A DNA stretch of 64,000 nt from assembly GCF_023634025.1 (NCBI RefSeq), contig NZ_JALJCW010000003.1, positions 186,001-250,000 on the forward strand, given 5' to 3'. Below, in pieces: positions 34,595-43,240 of the stretch. How positions within the stretch are numbered: position 1 is the stretch's first letter; every line of letters starts with the position of its first letter. This DNA is from Hanstruepera flava. GTDB taxonomy: Bacteria > Bacteroidota > Bacteroidia > Flavobacteriales > Flavobacteriaceae. A program made the translations under genes and the position numbers. Below the pieces are notes generated by a model that had not been told where the DNA came from, made no database searches, and saw only the letters and a list, made by a program, of their open reading frames with translations.

Positions 34595-35134
34595 ATGAAA
34601 ACAAATACAGATCGCATTCTTTCCATCATGAAATTCTTGTTTTGGTTGGTATTTATTGGTTTATGCATTAAAACAGGTGCCATAATTTTGTCATTTATTA
34701 TCAGTTTGTTTTCCCATTCGGAAGCAGCAGACGATTTATACTTGGGGCTTAATTTAGCGGAACTTTATCAAAATCATTTTTGGTATTTCATTTGTTTGGT
34801 GTCACTTATTATTGGTCTCTCAGCGATGAAAACATACATTGCCTTTTTGGTGACCAAAATTTTCACAAAAATTAATTTCGACACGCCTTTTAATAATACT
34901 ACCGCTCATTTATTAACTAAAATTAGCCATGTGGCTTTAGGCGCTGGCATTTTAGCTTTGATTGCAAATGCTTACAATATGTATTTATTTAAGCGCAATT
35001 TAATTGATTTATCAGCGCAATCTTTTGTTGAGGGCAGTCGAGAGTTTTTGTTCTTGGCAGGTATTATTTTTATCATTGCTCAAATTTTTAAAAAAGGAGT
35101 CGATTTACAATCTGAAAACGAATTAACCATTTAA
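34595..35134 (+). CDS. DUF2975 membrane protein
   Basis: A 179-residue protein with four predicted membrane helices: residues ~10-40, ~65-85 (HFWYFICLVSLIIGLSAMKTYIAFLV), ~105-130 (TKISHVALGAGILALIANAYNMYLF) and ~145-168 (FLFLAGIIFIIAQIF). The pattern, with a short charged C-terminal tail after GVDLQSENELTI, matches DUF2975 proteins. It is separated by only 3 bases from a small Cro/CI-type regulator, the pairing usual for this family. The role is unknown; membrane sensing or immunity-like functions have been speculated for such pairs. Confidence 0.87.
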   Translation: MKTNTDRILSIMKFLFWLVFIGLCIKTGAIILSFIISLFSHSEAADDLYLGLNLAELYQNHFWYFICLVSLIIGLSAMKTYIAFLVTKIFTKINFDTPFNNTTAHLLTKISHVALGAGILALIANAYNMYLFKRNLIDLSAQSFVEGSREFLFLAGIIFIIAQIFKKGVDLQSENELTI

Positions 35135-35137
35135 GCC

Positions 35138-35341
35138 ATGCCAATCATTGTAAATTTAGACGTCATGATGGCGAAACGAAAAATGTCCCTTAATGAACTC
35201 TCGGAAAGCGTTGGTGTAACACTCTCCAATCTTTCCATACTCAAAACGGGTAAAGCCAAGGCGGTCCGTTTTAGTACTTTAGAAGCCATTTGTAAAGCTT
35301 TGGACTGCCAACCTGGTGATATTTTGGAATTTGAAGAGTAA
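35138..35341 (+). CDS. Cro/CI-type small HTH regulator (YozG-like)
   Basis: A 67-residue single-domain helix-turn-helix protein of the XRE class: LDVMMAKRKMSLNELSESVGVTLSNLSILKTGKAKAVRFSTLEAICKALDCQPGDILEFEE in pieces shows the recognition helix around TLSNLSILKTGKA and the closing CQPGDILEFEE. It is the usual downstream partner of DUF2975 membrane proteins and probably represses or modulates its own operon. The long AT-rich region before 34595 (about 170 bases) is the likely regulatory target, but no clear operator is visible there. Confidence 0.92.
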   Translation: MPIIVNLDVMMAKRKMSLNELSESVGVTLSNLSILKTGKAKAVRFSTLEAICKALDCQPGDILEFEE

Positions 35342-35409
35342 TAAAACTATTAAAAGTTAGTTTTGTTATTAATTCATCAAAAAATCATCAATTTAAATCT
35401 TCATTTATA

Positions 35410-36153
35410 ATGGATAAATCAATTTCAATTCTTATCATTTTCTTTATTTTATTTGGATGCCATAAAGGTGCCAATAATGAATTGATGATTGACCTAGAAA
35501 CAATTAAAAATGACTTCAAAGGGGAAACATATGATTTGATTGGAAATGAATTATTACCCGATACACTCAATATTCAATTTAGAGACTCAACGTTTCACTC
35601 ATTTACATACGATTTAAGAATGCCTCCATGGAGGGTATCAGAATTTGAAAACAACTATTTCTTAATCCTAAACAGAAGACCAATTGCTTTAAAAAGAATA
35701 TCTGAAGGACACTATAAAGGCCTGTCATTTATTTATGGCGATGAGAAATTAGTTTTAAAAAAGAGACAGATTAAATTTTCGAAAGAACAAATCCTTGGTG
35801 CTTGGATTGAAGAAAAATGGTTCGATACAAAGGTTTCAGATTTCCCACCTTTACCAAATTTATTAAACGATTCTATTTTAAGCTGGCCTCCATCCTACAA
35901 GATATCGTCTGACTCTATTATGAGCAACAAGTATTTATTGACGAAATCAGAAATAGACATAAACAACACGAATGAATTTATTTCAATGCATTTAGAAAAC
36001 CCAACAAATCAAGGTTTTGAAAGCCTATGGAAAATAAAAAGTATAAGTGATAGCATAATGATTATTGATAGATATAGACAACCTTATTTTGATTCTAAAT
36101 ATGAATGGGAACATAATGTAAAATTATTCAGGAAAACCCGAACTAAAACTTAA
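35410..36153 (+). CDS. Lipoprotein of unknown function
   Basis: A 247-residue predicted lipoprotein; the short signal MDKSISILIIFFILFGC has a lipobox LFGC with Cys17. The body is hydrophilic with many aromatic and acidic residues. It seems to contain two similar lipocalin-like halves: the first from about residue 30 (ETYDLIGNELLPDTLNIQFRDSTF) and the second from about residue 130 (LGAWIEEKWFDTKVSDFP). The second begins with the GxW-type start of calycins, but this is only a suggestion. No neighbouring gene explains its role. Confidence 0.75.
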   Translation: MDKSISILIIFFILFGCHKGANNELMIDLETIKNDFKGETYDLIGNELLPDTLNIQFRDSTFHSFTYDLRMPPWRVSEFENNYFLILNRRPIALKRISEGHYKGLSFIYGDEKLVLKKRQIKFSKEQILGAWIEEKWFDTKVSDFPPLPNLLNDSILSWPPSYKISSDSIMSNKYLLTKSEIDINNTNEFISMHLENPTNQGFESLWKIKSISDSIMIIDRYRQPYFDSKYEWEHNVKLFRKTRTKT

Positions 36154-36217
36154 CTTATTCCAAAATAATTTATCAGCCTAGCAATATTTAAATTTGAAAA
36201 CAATTAACAACTAATGG

Positions 36218-36237
36218 ATTCCTGCCTACGCAGGAAT
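36218..36237. repeat. Palindromic intergenic element (REP-like)
   Basis: ATTCCTGCCTACGCAGGAAT is a perfect 8-base inverted repeat with a CTAC centre, followed by GACA. Short palindromes of this kind ending in AATGACA recur between genes in many bacterial genomes. It overlaps the earliest possible start of the methyltransferase gene. Confidence 0.55.
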
Positions 36238-36244
36238 GACAATT

Positions 36245-36904
36245 ATGAGTAAGAAGCTCAAAAAACCTTGGCCAACCAAAGCAGTTATGGAGCAAATCTA
36301 TGAGCAGCATCCTTGGGGCGGCAAAGACCATGATTTTTACTCGGGCGAGGGTTCACACAATACGCAAATAGTTAAACCGTATATAGATTGCGTCACAACA
36401 TTTTTACAAAACCATAAAAATCCTTTAACAGTATGCCATTTAGGTTGCGGTGATTTTAATATCGGTATGCAATTAGTGCCTTTTACCAAAAGCTATGTGG
36501 GTGTTGACATTGTTGAAGCTCTCATTAAAAGAAATCAAAAGCTGTATCAGAATGACCTTATAAGCTTTGCTTGTCTGGATATTTCTAAAGATGAACTCCC
36601 TCAAGCGGATTGCATTATTTTAAGGCAAGTGTTACAGCATCTCTCCAATGCTGAAATACAAGATATTCTTTTTAAGTTAACAACTTACCAATACATTATA
36701 CTCACCGAACACCTTCCAATGGGTGACTTTACTTCAAACCAAGATATCATTTCTGGGCAAGGCATTAGGTTGAAACACAACAGTGGTGTTGATATCACGC
36801 AACCGCCTTTTAATTTTAAAGTTAAATCCCAACAAATTCTGAACGAAATTGTTTTAGAAAACCAAAAAGGTAGAATAATGACGACACTTTTTAATTTAAA
36901 ATAG
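36245..36904 (+). CDS. Class I SAM-dependent methyltransferase
   Basis: A ~219-residue Rossmann-fold methyltransferase. The SAM-binding motif I is VCHLGCGDFNIGMQLV, followed by YVGVDIVEALIKRNQKL (acidic loop) and motif IV-like PQADCIILRQVLQHLSNAEIQDIL. The N-terminus carries WPTKAVMEQIYEQHPWGGKDHDFYSGEGSHN, a substrate-side region. The enzyme type suggests small-molecule methylation, but the substrate is not identifiable. The start is set at the second ATG (36245, MSKKLKKPW) because the first (36236) lies inside the REP-like palindrome's flank; the difference is three residues. Confidence 0.88.
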   Translation: MSKKLKKPWPTKAVMEQIYEQHPWGGKDHDFYSGEGSHNTQIVKPYIDCVTTFLQNHKNPLTVCHLGCGDFNIGMQLVPFTKSYVGVDIVEALIKRNQKLYQNDLISFACLDISKDELPQADCIILRQVLQHLSNAEIQDILFKLTTYQYIILTEHLPMGDFTSNQDIISGQGIRLKHNSGVDITQPPFNFKVKSQQILNEIVLENQKGRIMTTLFNLK

Positions 36905-36993
36905 AATGGCTGATTTAAAAGGATTAATATGTCATACTTTTTAAGACAGTCTTAAAAACAATAAAGTATGCATAAAAACCAAAGTAATAAAAA

Positions 36994-37491
36994 TCACTTC
37001 AACCTCACAGGCACCCAAACCTGTTCTTCATTAATTGTGTTTTGCGGATTGTAGCTTTCAGGTAACTTTTCAAAATGTGGTCTGTTGTCCAGTTCATATT
37101 TAGAATTAGGTAACCAATCGGTTAAAATAGTTTGCCAGAGTTTAGGGAAATCAGCCAAGCTTCCTTTATAATCAACCACTAAAAAGTCACCGCCTTTTAA
37201 AATAAAGGGTTGCATATCTTCAGGAATGTGGTTATGATTTTCAACTTCAACAGCTACCCATTTATTAAATGTGGTTTGTGGTGTTATCTTGTTAAAATCT
37301 TGGTCAGCATAATCTTGAATAGAAAAACTATGCGTACCTACTCTATTTATAATCTCTTGTCGTCTAGGCATAAACTGTCTTGCCAACTTACCTATTTCCA
37401 TAGGCATAGTCTGCAAAGCCACTTTTGCTTTCATGCCAATAACTAAAATATCGTTTTGGGTGATAATGTTATACGCCATTACAAATTTCAT
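36994..37491 (-). CDS. GyrI-like effector-binding domain protein
   Basis: A 165-residue protein matching the GyrI/SbmC (AraC effector-binding) fold: MPMEIGKLARQFMPRRQEIINRVGTHSFSIQDY at the N-terminal side, FNKWVAVEVENHNHIPEDMQPFILKGGDFLVVDYKGS in the middle, and WLPNSKYELDNRPHFEKLPESYN at the end. Such stand-alone domains bind small hydrophobic compounds, and some hydrolyse toxic amides. Here no DNA-binding domain is attached. It overlaps the end of the FolK-kinase gene by 23 bases (8 if the ATG at 37476 is used), so it is probably co-transcribed with it. Confidence 0.85.
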   Translation of the reverse strand: MKFVMAYNIITQNDILVIGMKAKVALQTMPMEIGKLARQFMPRRQEIINRVGTHSFSIQDYADQDFNKITPQTTFNKWVAVEVENHNHIPEDMQPFILKGGDFLVVDYKGSLADFPKLWQTILTDWLPNSKYELDNRPHFEKLPESYNPQNTINEEQVWVPVRLK

Positions 37492-38602
37492 TTAAAATCC
37501 ACAGGTAGTCTTCACGGTTTTTCACAAAATCCTTATCCGAAATGTCAATGGTTTTCACATTTAAATCCGTTTGATTTTTTAGGAATTCCAGATACCCAGC
37601 ATTAATTTTATCCAAATAGTCATTATCAATATTCTGCTCATAATCACGACCGCGTTTTTTAATGTTTTCCTGTAACCGTTCCGTGTTTTGATAGAGATAC
37701 ACATATAGCTCGGGCTTGGCTATATCTTTATACATCAAATAAAACAAACGTCGGTACAATCTAAATTCGTCTTCGGGTAAAGTAATCTTTGAGAAAATTA
37801 AAGATTTATAAATGTCATAATCGCTCACCATGAAATCCTTAAACAAATCCAATTGCGATAAATCATCTGAAATCTGCTGGTATCTATCAGCCAAAAAACT
37901 CATTTCCAAAGTAAAGGCATAACGTTTGGCGTCTTCATAAAACTTCGGTAAAAACGGATTGTCGGCAAAACGCTCTAAAATCAGTTTAGCATTAAAATCG
38001 GTTGCGATTTTAGTTGCCAAACTGGTTTTTCCGGCACCTATATTCCCTTCGATTGCGATATAATTGAATTGCGACAGATTAATTTGCTTGCCTGGGTTTT
38101 TCAACCAAATATTTACAGGCTCTAAAACGCTGGCGTCTTCACACTGTTTGAGTAATTCAGCAATGCTGACTTTCAAAACAGGATGTTCTCCTTTAGGAGC
38201 AATTTCATATAGTGGTTGTAATACAAATTTTCGGTTGGGTATTTGCGGATGCGGAACGGTTAGGGTTTTACTGTGAATAACCTCATCATTAAACAACAAT
38301 ATATCCAAGTCAATAATTCGTGATTCATAACCACCCGATTTTGTGCGATTACGACCCAATTGAGATTCAATTTTTAAAAGACTGTCCAAAACGTCTTGAG
38401 CTGAAAGTTCCGTTACCACTACCAAACAGGTATTTAGAAAATCAGGTCCGTCAAAACCCAAAGCCGGTGTGTTGTACACTTTGGCAATCAGCTTTATATT
38501 TCCAATATGTTTAAAAATAGCATCTACAGCCAATTGCAGATTTTTCAATCGGTCACCTTGATTGCTTCCCAGAGATATGTAAACGGTATTTGTAGTATCC
38601 AT
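37469..38602 (-). CDS. folK: FolK-deoxynucleoside kinase fusion
   Basis: A 377-residue bifunctional protein. Residues 1-~165 are HPPK (FolK), which pyrophosphorylates 6-hydroxymethyl-dihydropterin in folate synthesis: YISLGSNQGDRLKNLQLA, NTPALGFDGPDFLNTCLVV, IESQLGRNRTKSGGYESRIIDLDILLF, VPHPQIPNRKFVLQPLYEIAP. After a linker, residues ~178-377 are a deoxynucleoside kinase: P-loop IEGNIGAGKTS, ERFADNPFLPKFY, VSDYDIYKSLIF in place of the usual DRT motif, and the lid KKRGRDYEQNID. The ATG at 38602 is used; a longer frame to 38707 would run into the divergent transporter gene. Both halves look intact. Confidence 0.93.
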   Translation of the reverse strand: MDTTNTVYISLGSNQGDRLKNLQLAVDAIFKHIGNIKLIAKVYNTPALGFDGPDFLNTCLVVVTELSAQDVLDSLLKIESQLGRNRTKSGGYESRIIDLDILLFNDEVIHSKTLTVPHPQIPNRKFVLQPLYEIAPKGEHPVLKVSIAELLKQCEDASVLEPVNIWLKNPGKQINLSQFNYIAIEGNIGAGKTSLATKIATDFNAKLILERFADNPFLPKFYEDAKRYAFTLEMSFLADRYQQISDDLSQLDLFKDFMVSDYDIYKSLIFSKITLPEDEFRLYRRLFYLMYKDIAKPELYVYLYQNTERLQENIKKRGRDYEQNIDNDYLDKINAGYLEFLKNQTDLNVKTIDISDKDFVKNREDYLWILNEICNGV

Positions 38603-38677
38603 AATAGCGCATGCCAAAATAACTAAAAGAAAATTTAATAGTTTATATTTACAAAGCCTATTTATCCACAATTTTAA

Positions 38678-39382
38678 ATGACCGTAAAAGACAAACTTCT
38701 CGCACATCGTATTTACTTACTATTGGCAGCTTTGTTTATTACGTCGCTAGTAGTTTCCAATCTCATTTTTCAGAAATTTTTTTATTGGTATCCTGTAGAT
38801 ATTGAAGTTTTTGATACCAAACTTTTTGAAATTTCGGTGGGTATTCTACCCTATCCCATTACCTTTTTAATTACCGATTTAATTAGTGAGATTTATGGAA
38901 AAAAAGCAGCTAACCAAGTCGTGGTTACTGGAATTTTTGCTTCTGTGTTTTCTATGGCTATTGTTTACACGGCCAATGCTGTTCCTGCCACACCTTGGTC
39001 ACCCGTAACTGATGATTTATTCACAACTGTTTTTGGCAGCACAGCTATTGCGGTTATGGCTAGTATGATGGCGTATTTATTTGCACAGTTTATAGATATT
39101 CAAATCTATCATTTTTGGAAAGGTCTCACCAAAGGCAAGCATTTATGGTTACGGAATAACTTTTCAACCTTTTTCTCACAGTTCGTTGACACCTGTACAA
39201 TTTTGCTTTTGCTATGCTCGTTCGGTATTATAGCTTGGGATAAATTCACAGGGTTATTGATAGCTGGTGTACTTTTTAAGGTTATGATTGCCGCTTTAGA
39301 TACGCCTTTTTTGTATCTGGGTGTGTTTTTATTCAGAAGGCGTTTTAAGCTGAAGGTGAACGAAGAAATTCATTTACCCTAA
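38678..39382 (+). CDS. Queuosine precursor transporter (VUT/YhhQ family)
   Basis: A 234-residue inner-membrane protein with about six helices, of the VUT/YhhQ family that imports 7-cyano-7-deazaguanine (preQ0) or preQ1 for tRNA queuosine. Typical features are ALFITSLVVSNLIFQKFF near the start, VGILPYPITFLITDLISEIYGKKAANQVV, and WLRNNFSTFFSQFVDTCTILLLL. It is followed at 90 bases by an AsmA-like gene, unrelated in function. No preQ1 riboswitch is visible in the 75-base upstream gap. Confidence 0.93.
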   Translation: MTVKDKLLAHRIYLLLAALFITSLVVSNLIFQKFFYWYPVDIEVFDTKLFEISVGILPYPITFLITDLISEIYGKKAANQVVVTGIFASVFSMAIVYTANAVPATPWSPVTDDLFTTVFGSTAIAVMASMMAYLFAQFIDIQIYHFWKGLTKGKHLWLRNNFSTFFSQFVDTCTILLLLCSFGIIAWDKFTGLLIAGVLFKVMIAALDTPFLYLGVFLFRRRFKLKVNEEIHLP

Positions 39383-39472
39383 TTACTAAAGTTTTATTAA
39401 AATTTTGGTTTCTGGCAACCTTTAGGTTATTCTGTACGTATATATCTACAACTAATCACATTAATACATTTT

Positions 39473-42118
39473 ATGAAAAAAGTATTCAAAATTATTGGAA
39501 TTACTTTACTTATTATATTTCTACTTCTTTTGGCTTTGCCGTTTGCTTTTCAATCCCAGATAGAACGAATTGTACAGCGTTATGCAGATGAAAATCTGAA
39601 TGCCAAGGTATCGTTTAGTTCGGTTAACTTAAGTTTTATTAAAAGTTTTCCGAATGCGCAAGTAGATATTAACGATTTGAAAATTACCAATTTTAAACCT
39701 TTTGAAGGCGAGACTTTGGTGACTTCAAAATCCATTGCCTTGTCTTTACCTATAAAGGAAGTTTTTAAAAATTCAGGTGATGAACCGCTTACCATCAATA
39801 CTATTGATTTAGACGAAACACTTCTGACGCTTAAAACTAACAAATTAGGTGATGTTAATTATGATATTTTAAAGGAATCGAAAGAAGATGAAGACGAAAA
39901 TAATAACACCTCGAAAGGTTTCACATTTGATGTGCAAGATTACGCTATTAAAAACAGTGCTTTAACTTATATTGATGAAACATCGAACACCACATTCTTT
40001 ATTACGGAGTTTAATCACAAAGGCAAGGGTACTTTTTCTGGTAATGTTTCTGAATTAGACACCGAAACCGATGCCAGATTGAGCCTAACGGTAGACAGCA
40101 CCAACTACCTCAACAATAACACACTAAAACTAGACGCCTTAATTGGTCTGGATTTAGAAAATAACAAATACACCTTTAAGGAAAACAAAGGCTATATTAA
40201 CGAGCTGCTATTGGAATTTGATGGCTTTGTTCAACAGGTTGAAAACGGTCAGCAATTTGATTTGACCTTTCAAAACCCAGGGGCTTCATTTAAAGATTTT
40301 CTAGCTGTTATTCCATCTAGTTATTCCAAAAGCATTGCAGATGTAGAAACGCAAGGCGACTTTAAAGTCAACGGTGTTATTAGAGGTCTGCTTTCTGATG
40401 ATACCATTCCGGAATTGGATATTAGCATGGCATCTAACAATGCTTCATTTAAATACCCTGATTTACCAAAACGGGTTGAAAATATTTCAATCGATGCCGC
40501 ATTAAAAAACACTTCTGGTAATCCCGACGAAACCTTTGTAAACATCAATAGGTTTAATTTCAAGATTGATGCAGATGAATTTAAATCGTCAGCAACGCTA
40601 AAGAATATTACGGAAAATATGCTGGTAAATGCCGATATTGATGGTACACTTAACCTCGCTAACATTACCAAAGCCTATCCTATTGAACTCGAAAAGGAAT
40701 TGAGCGGTATACTTAAAGCTAAATTAAATACCGAGTTTGATATGAATGCCATTGAGACCAATGCTTATGGCAGAATAAAAAACAACGGAACGGCCAGTAT
40801 TACCAATTTTGTGTTCTCTTCTGAAGATATTGTAAATCCTATCCATATAAAATCGGCTCAAATGAGTTTTAATCCCGGAACCGTATCCCTGAATTCTTTT
40901 GATGCCATTTCAGGAAATAGCAATATTGCTGCCACAGGAACCATTACTAATTTATTGGGCTTTCTGTTAAGTGACAAGAACCTTCAAGGAAACTTTAATG
41001 TGAATTCCAAACAATTTTTGATTAGTGATTTTATGGTAGCGGATGAAGATTCTAATGCATCCAACAAAACAACTTCTGAAGAAGAATCACTTAAAATTCC
41101 AGCCTTTTTGGATTGTACCATTAACGCCAATGCACAAACTGTGGTTTATGACAATCTCAACCTAAAAAATGTTAAAGGCAAACTTGTTATAAAAGACCAA
41201 ACAGCCAGTTTGCAAAATATGACTTCCGATATTTTTGATGGTAAAATGACTATTGCTGGTGATGTAAATACCAAAGAGAAAACGCCTACATTTAATTTAA
41301 ATTTGGGAGCAGATGGTTTTGATATCGCTCAATCTTTCACCGATTTAGATTTATTGCAAGCTTTAGCTCCAATAGCCAAGGTCTTTGATGGCAAGTTAAA
41401 TTCAACCATCAACCTACAAGGTGCATTGAATGAATCCTTTTCTCCAGATTTGCAAACCGTTTCGGGTAATGCCTTTGCAGAGTTATTGACTACCCAATTC
41501 AATTCCGAAAATAGTGCAGTTTTAAAAGCATTGGAAGACAAGGTAAACTTTGTTGATTTTGACAAATTAACTCTAAAGGATCTGAAAACGTCTTTAACTT
41601 TTGAGGATGGTGGTGTAAACGTAAAACCATTCTATCTAAAATATCAAGACATTGATATTGCCATAGGCGGAAACCATAGATTTGATAAAACCATGGATTA
41701 CGATGTGGTATTTAATGTACCCGCAAAATATTTAGGCAGTGATGTAAACAGACTAATTGGACAAATAAACGACCCTGAAGTTAACAAGATTACGATTCCG
41801 GTTACTGCCAACCTTACGGGATCTTTTACCAATCCGCAGGTTAAAACAGATTTAAGTTCGGGAGTTTCCAACTTAATGAAACAATTAGTAGAAATACAAA
41901 AACAGAAATTGTTGAATCAAGGCGAAGATACTGTTAAGGATATTTTGGGAGATATTATGACTGGTAATTCTGGGAATACTACTCCCAATGACTCAACTAG
42001 CGCACAAAGTGGCACAACAGAAACAACCACACCAAATACTGAACAAACCATAAAGAACATACTTGGCGGCTTAATAAATAAGAATAAACAAAAGAAAGAT
42101 ACTGTTAATTTAAAATAA
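39473..42118 (+). CDS. AsmA-like envelope protein
   Basis: An 881-residue protein with an N-terminal membrane anchor (IIGITLLIIFLLLLALPFAF) and a long periplasmic beta-rich body of AsmA type: INDLKITNFKPFEGETLVTSKSIALSLPIKEVF, DETLLTLKTNKLGDVNYDIL, repeated FDGKMTIAGDVNTKEKTPTFNL-like strands, and the C-terminal AsmA region (KVFDGKLNSTINLQGALNESFSPDLQTVSGNAFAELL). AsmA/YhdP/TamB-like proteins form beta-helical bridges for phospholipid transport or influence outer-membrane assembly. The C-terminus has a low-complexity Ser/Thr/Gly/Asn tail. Its gene is followed by rpsU with a separate promoter box. Confidence 0.9.
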   Translation: MKKVFKIIGITLLIIFLLLLALPFAFQSQIERIVQRYADENLNAKVSFSSVNLSFIKSFPNAQVDINDLKITNFKPFEGETLVTSKSIALSLPIKEVFKNSGDEPLTINTIDLDETLLTLKTNKLGDVNYDILKESKEDEDENNNTSKGFTFDVQDYAIKNSALTYIDETSNTTFFITEFNHKGKGTFSGNVSELDTETDARLSLTVDSTNYLNNNTLKLDALIGLDLENNKYTFKENKGYINELLLEFDGFVQQVENGQQFDLTFQNPGASFKDFLAVIPSSYSKSIADVETQGDFKVNGVIRGLLSDDTIPELDISMASNNASFKYPDLPKRVENISIDAALKNTSGNPDETFVNINRFNFKIDADEFKSSATLKNITENMLVNADIDGTLNLANITKAYPIELEKELSGILKAKLNTEFDMNAIETNAYGRIKNNGTASITNFVFSSEDIVNPIHIKSAQMSFNPGTVSLNSFDAISGNSNIAATGTITNLLGFLLSDKNLQGNFNVNSKQFLISDFMVADEDSNASNKTTSEEESLKIPAFLDCTINANAQTVVYDNLNLKNVKGKLVIKDQTASLQNMTSDIFDGKMTIAGDVNTKEKTPTFNLNLGADGFDIAQSFTDLDLLQALAPIAKVFDGKLNSTINLQGALNESFSPDLQTVSGNAFAELLTTQFNSENSAVLKALEDKVNFVDFDKLTLKDLKTSLTFEDGGVNVKPFYLKYQDIDIAIGGNHRFDKTMDYDVVFNVPAKYLGSDVNRLIGQINDPEVNKITIPVTANLTGSFTNPQVKTDLSSGVSNLMKQLVEIQKQKLLNQGEDTVKDILGDIMTGNSGNTTPNDSTSAQSGTTETTTPNTEQTIKNILGGLINKNKQKKDTVNLK

Positions 42119-42124
42119 TAGTGT

Positions 42125-42132
42125 TACCTTTG
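42125..42132 (+). promoter_or_regulatory. -7 promoter box of rpsU
   Basis: TACCTTTG, an exact TAnnTTTG match, 25 bases before the rpsU ATG and just after the AsmA-like stop codon. Confidence 0.6.
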
Positions 42133-42157
42133 TCATCCTTAAAATTTAAAACGAATT

Positions 42158-42352
42158 ATGTTAAGAATAGAAATTAAAGAAGGGGAAAATATAGAACGTG
42201 CATTAAAACGTTACAAGCGTAAGCATAGAAACGTAAAGGTTATGCAGAATTTAAGAGACAAGCAATTTTTCACAAAACCTTCTGTTAAACGTAGACGTGA
42301 AATTCAAAAAGCAGCTTACATTCAAAGTTTAAGAGACGCTGAAGACATATAG
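42158..42352 (+). CDS. rpsU: 30S ribosomal protein S21
   Basis: A 64-residue basic protein: LRIEIKEGENIERALKRYKRKHRN, then MQNLRDKQFFTKPSVKRRREIQKAAYIQ, the conserved S21 pattern. In Bacteroidota S21 takes part in hiding the anti-Shine-Dalgarno end of 16S rRNA, which fits the lack of Shine-Dalgarno sequences throughout this window. It has its own promoter box and terminator, so it is a single-gene unit. Confidence 0.97.
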   Translation: MLRIEIKEGENIERALKRYKRKHRNVKVMQNLRDKQFFTKPSVKRRREIQKAAYIQSLRDAEDI

Positions 42353-42372
42353 GCTTATTAAAATATATATCA

Positions 42373-42400
42373 AAAAAACACGCATTAAAGCGTGTTTTTT
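42373..42400. terminator. Bidirectional terminator between rpsU and the DUF2797 gene
   Basis: AAAAACACGC, loop ATTAAA, GCGTGTTTTT: a 10-base perfect stem with A and T tails serving both convergent genes. Confidence 0.88.
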
Positions 42401-42403
42401 ATT

Positions 42404-43198
42404 TTATATCATTTTGATTGCTACAACCAACCCTTCATTAGAACGGATATTAAAAACCGTTTCATCTTCAAATATTAAATACTGTCCTTTTATACCAACC
42501 AATTTCCCAGTATAAGTTTTTGCTTTTGTAATATTTAAGCTTTTTGGTTTTTCAGGGTATTTTTCAACAGGAAAACTCAAGTTAGTTTCCATATTACTAG
42601 CTATATAATAATCGATAGCTTCTTCTGGGATATAGGGTTTTAAACGCTCGCGCCATTCAACCAAATTTTCATCTTGAATGTCATTCTTTAACATACTACG
42701 CCAATTGGTTTTATCGCTAACGTGGTCTTTAAGTGCAACCTCTGTTATTCCTGCTAGATACCTATTGGGAACCTCAACAATTTCAATAGCTTCGTGAGCA
42801 CCTTGGTCAATCCACCTGGTTGGCACTTGACTCTTTCTGGTAACACCAACTTTTACATTGCTACTATTGGCCAGGTATACTATATGGGGTTGCAACTGTA
42901 CTTTCTTTTCATATTCCAAATCACGGTCTTCCTTACCTAAATGTGCTGTGCTTAATTCAGGACGCATAATCCAATCGGCTGCTTGTGGAATATCATAAAA
43001 ACAACTTTTGCAAAAGCCCTGTCTGTAAATAGGTTTGTTTAAACCACAGTTTAAACATTGATAACCAATAAATTCAATTTCAATTGTTTTATCCAACAGT
43101 TGATTTATATTTATAAAATCGTTTTCAAACACCAAATAGTACTGAATAGGCTCGGCTAATTCAGTTTCCATTTTTGTCAAAACACCTTGGTAGGTCAT
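42404..43198 (-). CDS. DUF2797 protein with zinc-ribbon motif
   Basis: A 264-residue protein. Cys48-x2-Cys51 and Cys63-x2-Cys66 (YQCLNCGLNKP...GFCKSCFYD) form a likely zinc ribbon. The next part, HIVYLANSSNVKVGVTRKSQVPTRWIDQGA, resembles the core of GIY-YIG nuclease domains (Tyr...Lys-Val-Gly...Arg...Arg-Trp), with ITEVALKDHVSDKTNWRSML further on supplying a Glu. The family is catalogued as DUF2797 with no proven role. Nucleic-acid binding or cleavage is an inference from these motifs. It is divergent from the GH3-like gene with a 42-base gap. Confidence 0.88.
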   Translation of the reverse strand: MTYQGVLTKMETELAEPIQYYLVFENDFININQLLDKTIEIEFIGYQCLNCGLNKPIYRQGFCKSCFYDIPQAADWIMRPELSTAHLGKEDRDLEYEKKVQLQPHIVYLANSSNVKVGVTRKSQVPTRWIDQGAHEAIEIVEVPNRYLAGITEVALKDHVSDKTNWRSMLKNDIQDENLVEWRERLKPYIPEEAIDYYIASNMETNLSFPVEKYPEKPKSLNITKAKTYTGKLVGIKGQYLIFEDETVFNIRSNEGLVVAIKMI

Positions 43199-43240
43199 AA
43201 AAAAAAGTATTATTTTTAGTTTTTTAAATATACAGCAAAT

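Noticed and set aside
38603-38707. N-terminal extension of the FolK fusion
   Set aside because: It would overlap the start of the divergent transporter gene, and FolK homology begins at the ATG 38602.
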